From positions 1-14,137 of the forward strand of contig JALLOP010000029.1 in the NCBI GenBank assembly GCA_027718005.1: a stretch of DNA of 14,137 nt, in the 5' to 3' direction. Shown here piece after piece: positions 11,951 to 14,137 of this stretch. The notes beneath the pieces were generated by a model. The model saw nothing but the letters and a program-made list of their open reading frames with translations. It was not told the origin of the DNA and ran no database searches. Made by a program: the position numbers and the translations under genes. The stretch's first letter is position 1. Each line of letters starts with the position of its first letter. The stretch comes from Patescibacteria group bacterium AH-259-L07. GTDB taxonomy: Bacteria > Patescibacteriota > Patescibacteriia > UBA2591 > UBA6264.

Positions 11951-12406
11951 CTAATCTTTTAAACTTCTATTTTGCCAGTATTCCAGCACCGCATCCTTGG
12001 CAACTCCGCTAGATATATCTAATAGATTTTTAGGAATAATTTTACCAGGATAAAAAGTTCCGTGCTTTTCAATTCCATTAACAATTTGTTCGGCCGTCTC
12101 GTCAGTAAAGTTTACGTCATTTTCTAGAAATTTTACCAGTCTTTTAACGGCTTTTTTGGGCGTCATGCCCTTTCCTGAATGTAGAAGATAGAACGCAATC
12201 CCTTCAATTTTTGTAAAGATGAGTTCGTGATACTCTAGAGTCCAAGGTCCTGTGAAGTAGGTTAGGGTTACTTTCTTATCCTCTTGGGCTTTTCCGGGAA
12301 AAATGCTACTATCAGCAGGTGATATTAATCCAGGAGTAATCGATTGTCCAAAACTAACGCCCATCAAGAGCATACCAACCATTACGATCGTAAGTAATTG
12401 CTTCAC
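11951..12406 (-). CDS. Exported hypothetical protein with signal peptide
   Basis: A 151-residue protein I cannot place in a family. Residues 1-22 are a classic signal peptide, basic start then LLTIVMVGMLLMGVSFG, likely cut before QS. The mature part of about 130 residues has no cysteines and no further membrane helix, so it should be secreted or released to the cell surface. It contains KKVTLTYFTGPWTLEYHELI (about 44-63) and two helical stretches, MTPKKAVKRLVKFLEN (about 81-96) and ETAEQIVNGIEKHG. The GTG at 12406 is the start: AGGAGG lies nine bases upstream. The leader carries a perfect hairpin at its 5' end. It has its own promoter and a shared convergent terminator. Confidence 0.8.
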   Translation of the reverse strand: MKQLLTIVMVGMLLMGVSFGQSITPGLISPADSSIFPGKAQEDKKVTLTYFTGPWTLEYHELIFTKIEGIAFYLLHSGKGMTPKKAVKRLVKFLENDVNFTDETAEQIVNGIEKHGTFYPGKIIPKNLLDISSGVAKDAVLEYWQNRSLKD

Positions 12407-12439
12407 TTTGTTTCTCCTCCTCGTTTGAGTTGATAATGT

Positions 12440-12461
12440 GTGAAAGAACCAATTCTTTCAC
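12440..12461 (-). other. 5'-end leader hairpin of the exported protein mRNA
   Basis: A perfect 9-bp stem, GTGAAAGAA and TTCTTTCAC, around a 4-nt loop, starting within a few bases of the predicted transcription start and ending 34 bases before the GTG. It may protect the mRNA 5' end or regulate it. Confidence 0.6.
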
Positions 12462-12472
12462 CTCCACTATAC

Positions 12473-12500
12473 AGTATACATATTTTTATAATTTTGTCAA
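12473..12500 (-). promoter_or_regulatory. Sigma70-type promoter of the exported protein gene
   Basis: On the minus strand TTGACA (12500-12495), a 16-bp A/T spacer and TATACT (12478-12473). Confidence 0.75.
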
Positions 12501-12538
12501 GAACCATTGTTGGGGCCTTGACAGAACCATTGTTGGGG
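12501..12538. repeat. Direct repeat GAACCATTGTTGGGG x2 between divergent promoters
   Basis: Exact 15-bp copies at 12501-12515 and 12524-12538 (23-bp period). Each touches a -35 box: the left copy that of the minus-strand promoter, the right copy that of a plus-strand promoter. A shared regulator site is possible. Confidence 0.65.
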
Positions 12539-12545
12539 ATATAGT
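12518..12545 (+). promoter_or_regulatory. Plus-strand promoter facing the repeat copy c
   Basis: TTGACA (12518-12523), a 16-bp spacer and TATAGT (12540-12545). It faces away from the exported-protein promoter. No coding frame follows for about 220 bp, so the product, if any, would be an RNA containing repeat copy c. Confidence 0.5.
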
Positions 12546-12576
12546 GTGCAGCAGGGTGGGGTATATTACCACGAAA

Positions 12577-12675
12577 CAGCGATTTTAAAGATAAAACAGT
12601 TATTTAACCCCATAAGAGCGGTTCGAACATCGTTCCACTGGGGAATTTTGCCCAGAAAGGCGAGCATTTCCTCAG
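12577..12675 (+). repeat. Dispersed intergenic repeat, copy c (nearly full length)
   Basis: It starts with CAGCGATTTTAAA (like copies a and e), continues TAACCCCATAAGAGCGGTTCG (12605 onward; 22/24 with copy e through GAAC), GGTTCGAACATCGTTC (exact in copy b), CACTGGGGAATTTT, and ends AAGGCGAGCATTTCCTC like the 3' half of copy d. CCCCA and TGGGG can pair to close the core. Confidence 0.7.
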
Positions 12676-12699
12676 TCTAAATAAAGACCCGTATAGCGT

Positions 12700-12728
12700 T
12701 TGACTTTTCTAAGAAGATGAATTATAAT
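12700..12728 (+). promoter_or_regulatory. Sigma70-type promoter of the cysteine-rich protein gene
   Basis: TTGACT (12700-12705), a 17-bp spacer and a perfect TATAAT (12723-12728). The leader to 12903 is unusually long, about 167 nt. Confidence 0.75.
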
Positions 12729-12767
12729 GAGATTAATAAAGACTGAAAAGTTAATATTCGTTAAATA

Positions 12768-12887
12768 ATGAAAAATGAAATGAAAACCTTACTTTTATTT
12801 GTTGCAAGGATACTCTTGGATAATACTTTAATACGACCATTACATATCCGTGCTCAAAGGTCGTTTTGCCCAAAAAATTCTAATTAG
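12768..12887 (+). CDS. Possible 39-residue leader ORF
   Basis: Inside the long leader of the gene at 12903 an open frame begins MKNEMKTLLLFVARILLDNT and ends SFCPKNSN. It lacks an SD, but so do several neighbours. A hairpin (ACGACC/GGTCGT, about 12832-12857, then TTTT) overlaps its 3' end, the layout of an attenuator. Evidence is thin; it may be chance. Confidence 0.2.
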   Translation: MKNEMKTLLLFVARILLDNTLIRPLHIRAQRSFCPKNSN

Positions 12888-12902
12888 TAATCACTATGAA
12901 TT

Positions 12903-13445
12903 ATGAATAAAGAAAAGTTTAGATTAAGCAACATTTCAGCTTTATTAATAGCTGTTATGGTAATCGGGGTAGGCTTGGTGTATTTTGCGCAGAGCAGTAG
13001 TGCCAGTGGAACTTCTTTTGGTTTTGAAAAAAATATTCACGAAAGAAAAAGCGCTGATGAAGAAAGTGTAGCAGGATGTATGCAGTCATGCGAAGATATG
13101 CTGGCCGGTTGGCTGGAGATGAATTCAGACTCTAAAAACTATACCCGTCAGAGGAAAAAGATAGAAGCGAAAGCCGAACAGTGTCTTGCCATGAATACAC
13201 TTGCGGGTTTTCCTTTCAGTGAAGAGGAAATCCTCCTTAGCTGCGGCTTGGGAGCAAAATGCGAGGAAATTCCCCCGGATATTTCAATTCATTCTGGGGC
13301 TTGCAAGGATATTTCCTGGATAGACGAGGTAAATTTGCCCCAATGCTGCACTGAAGACACACCACGCGGGATAGATTGCGGAGCCGATACAGAATGGGTA
13401 GTTGGTGTTGCGGCTTTCCCTGTTTGTTATATCCCGAATTCGTAA
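12903..13445 (+). CDS. Exported cysteine-rich hypothetical protein
   Basis: A 180-residue protein of no family I recognise. Residues 1-7 are basic and 10-30 hydrophobic (ISALLIAVMVIGVGLVYFAQ), so it is either cut after SSASG or stays as a single-helix anchor, with the rest outside the membrane. The outer part carries ten cysteines, in GCMQSC, EQC, LSC, AKC, GAC, QCC, DC and VC, an even number that suits five disulfides in an oxidising compartment. The middle (SKNYTRQRKKIEAKAEQC) is helical. The ATG at 12903 has no SD and is preceded by a 167-nt leader. A terminator follows closely. It could be a surface or pilin-like protein, but there is no motif to show it. Confidence 0.75.
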   Translation: MNKEKFRLSNISALLIAVMVIGVGLVYFAQSSSASGTSFGFEKNIHERKSADEESVAGCMQSCEDMLAGWLEMNSDSKNYTRQRKKIEAKAEQCLAMNTLAGFPFSEEEILLSCGLGAKCEEIPPDISIHSGACKDISWIDEVNLPQCCTEDTPRGIDCGADTEWVVGVAAFPVCYIPNS

Positions 13446-13461
13446 TCTGGAAATTCTTAAC

Positions 13462-13489
13462 AAAAAATCGCCAATACGGCGGTTTTTTT
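13462..13489 (+). terminator. Terminator after the cysteine-rich protein gene
   Basis: AAAAAATCGCC and GGCGGTTTTTT pair (one T-G) around AATAC and run into T7. It starts 17 bp after the stop. Confidence 0.8.
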
Positions 13490-13514
13490 GTGAGCTTTGT
13501 TCTTAGGTCCACTC

Positions 13515-13638
13515 AAGGGTTTGAAAATCTTCCATGATTCGGAGTTTTTTATTTTTTATATAAATTTTTCAAACAGGTTCGAATCCCTGCCCCTGAGTTT
13601 TTGACTAAGAAGCGAGGCACGTCCTCGCTTTTTTGGTT
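13515..13638 (+). repeat. Dispersed intergenic repeat, copy d (two partial units)
   Basis: A first degraded unit, GGGTTTGAAAATCTTCC to GGAGTTTTTTATTTTTT (about 13518-13558), is followed by a second, AAACAGGTTCGAATCCCTG to GAGTTTTTGACTAAGAAG (13571 on). The second ends in a clean terminator hairpin (13611-13634). AAACAGGTTCGAA matches copy b exactly. The GGTTCGAATCC stretch looks like a tRNA T-arm, but no tRNA can be folded. Confidence 0.65.
13611..13634 (+). terminator. Terminator-like hairpin ending repeat copy d
   Basis: AGCGAGG and CCTCGCT pair perfectly around CACGT, then T6. It lies beyond the dedicated terminator of the gene at 12903, so it belongs to the repeat rather than to that gene. 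Confidence 0.75.
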
Positions 13639-13683
13639 ATAATATTTCGTTTGACTGTTCAAGGTGATGCCTCAACAATACTA

Positions 13684-13712
13684 TTGACATTATTTCAACA
13701 GCATGGCAGTAT
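13684..13712 (+). promoter_or_regulatory. Candidate promoter of the two-helix membrane protein gene
   Basis: TTGACA (13684-13689), a 17-bp spacer and a weak CAGTAT (13707-13712) preceded by TGG. Confidence 0.4.
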
Positions 13713-13754
13713 AAGAAGGTGATGGTTCTTTTTACTAAATATCAGGAGGAAAAG

Positions 13755-13997
13755 ATGTCTAACAACAGAAGTACAAAAATGAAAAGAATTTTTGGATGGG
13801 GCTTGTTCGTCCTAAGCTTTCTGCTTATATTTTTGCATGGAATAAACCCGTGTGTAATGGCACTGCTAACCCCTACATACTTTCCGGAATGGCTGGGAGT
13901 AATAATAATCGGAGTAGTGCTCATCGCAACTTTTTATACAGCCGCTTTCAGTCATAAGCTCTTATACGGATATGGCCTTTGGCCCTTCCTTAAATAG
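13755..13997 (+). CDS. Small two-helix membrane protein, unknown function
   Basis: An 80-residue protein with a basic start (MSNNRSTKMKR) and two hydrophobic helices, about 15-28 (LFVLSFLLIFLHGI) and 46-62 (WLGVIIIGVVLIATFYT), joined by NPCVMALLTPTYFPE. It ends LYGYGLWPFLK. The ATG at 13755 is chosen over an upstream frame opening at 13719 because AGGAGG lies five bases before it (13744-13749). No family is recognised. It has its own terminator and is followed by repeat copy e. It would sit in the cytoplasmic membrane with a basic N-terminus inside. Confidence 0.75.
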   Translation: MSNNRSTKMKRIFGWGLFVLSFLLIFLHGINPCVMALLTPTYFPEWLGVIIIGVVLIATFYTAAFSHKLLYGYGLWPFLK

Positions 13998-14009
13998 GTA
14001 AGTAATTTC

Positions 14010-14044
14010 AAAAAGGATCCTGGTGCGAAAACCAGGATTTTTTT
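14010..14044 (+). terminator. Terminator after the two-helix membrane protein gene
   Basis: ATCCTGG and CCAGGAT pair around TGCGAAAA, with an A run before and T7 after. It begins 12 bp after the stop. Confidence 0.85.
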
Positions 14045-14053
14045 GTCACAAAG

Positions 14054-14137
14054 TAGCAACTTTAAACACAAATTGACTCTCTAACCCCATAAGAGAGGTT
14101 TGAACCCCGGCAGTAGAACAAGTTCACTACGGGGCAG
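14054..14137 (+). repeat. Dispersed intergenic repeat, copy e (runs off the window)
   Basis: It starts TAGCAACTTTAAACACAAA like copy a and continues TAACCCCATAAGAGAGGTTTG and GAAC like copy c. Then CCCCG (14105-14109) can pair with CGGGG (14130-14134) around a stretch holding GAAC/GTTC. The copy is cut by the window end. Confidence 0.65.

Noticed and set aside
12501..12538. CRISPR array
   Set aside because: Only two 15-bp repeats with an 8-bp gap, lying at promoters; no spacers of regular length and no cas genes.
13571..13598. GGTTCGAATCC-type tRNA T-arm motif, also at 11019 and 12620
   Set aside because: No acceptor stem, D-arm or anticodon arm can be folded around any of them, and the flanks match the repeat family instead. 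A tRNA-derived attachment site remains possible but cannot be shown.

Overview
The window looks like a bacterial chromosome segment of moderate-to-low GC, probably from an uncultivated candidate-phylum bacterium; a Patescibacteria/CPR-like genome is my best guess. The reasons are compact genes, a mix of genes with and without a Shine-Dalgarno (SD) sequence, a DUF433/DUF5615 pair, decayed integrase-type transposases, and many tiny proteins of no recognisable family. This placement is inference: there is no rRNA or other marker gene here. Many promoters can be read directly as TTGACA-like and TATAAT-like boxes 16-17 bp apart, so a conventional sigma70-type factor is implied.

Left part (1-8992). 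Every recognisable intact gene is on the minus strand. In order of position they are an M16 zinc peptidase, a CDP-alcohol phosphatidyltransferase, an alanine-rich membrane protein, a 788-residue protein with two complete D-alanine--D-alanine ligase modules, a small cupin, an NAD-dependent glycerol-3-phosphate dehydrogenase (gpsA), a YdjM/DUF457-type membrane protein and a phosphoribosyltransferase-like protein. The theme is envelope building: glycerol-3-phosphate and a CDP-alcohol transferase for phospholipid, Ddl for peptidoglycan precursors. The segment also carries scars. Remnants of two transposases lie at 2935-3293. A partial copy of the DUF457 gene is fused onto the 3' end of gpsA (6331-6475). 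An 88-bp inverted-repeat element sits at 7605-7692, and a GAAA-capped RNA hairpin precedes gpsA.

Right part (8992-14137). This reads as accessory DNA. It holds seven or eight short, mostly unrelated genes in both orientations, most with their own promoter and terminator. They are a hypothetical acidic protein, a trypsin-like protease whose signal-peptide region is cut by an in-frame TAA, a 65-residue membrane protein, a DUF433/DUF5615 toxin-antitoxin-like pair, an exported 151-residue protein, a cysteine-rich exported protein and an 80-residue two-helix membrane protein. Between them lie diverged pieces of one dispersed repeat family (9653, 11005, 11835, 12577, 13515 and 14054). When overlapped, these chain into a consensus of roughly 100-140 bp with a GGTTCGAA core, a closing stem whose two sides change together, and a terminator-like 3' end. 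This repeat family and its cassette-like layout are the best candidate for something undescribed here. No integrase or recombinase gene is present in the window to explain it.
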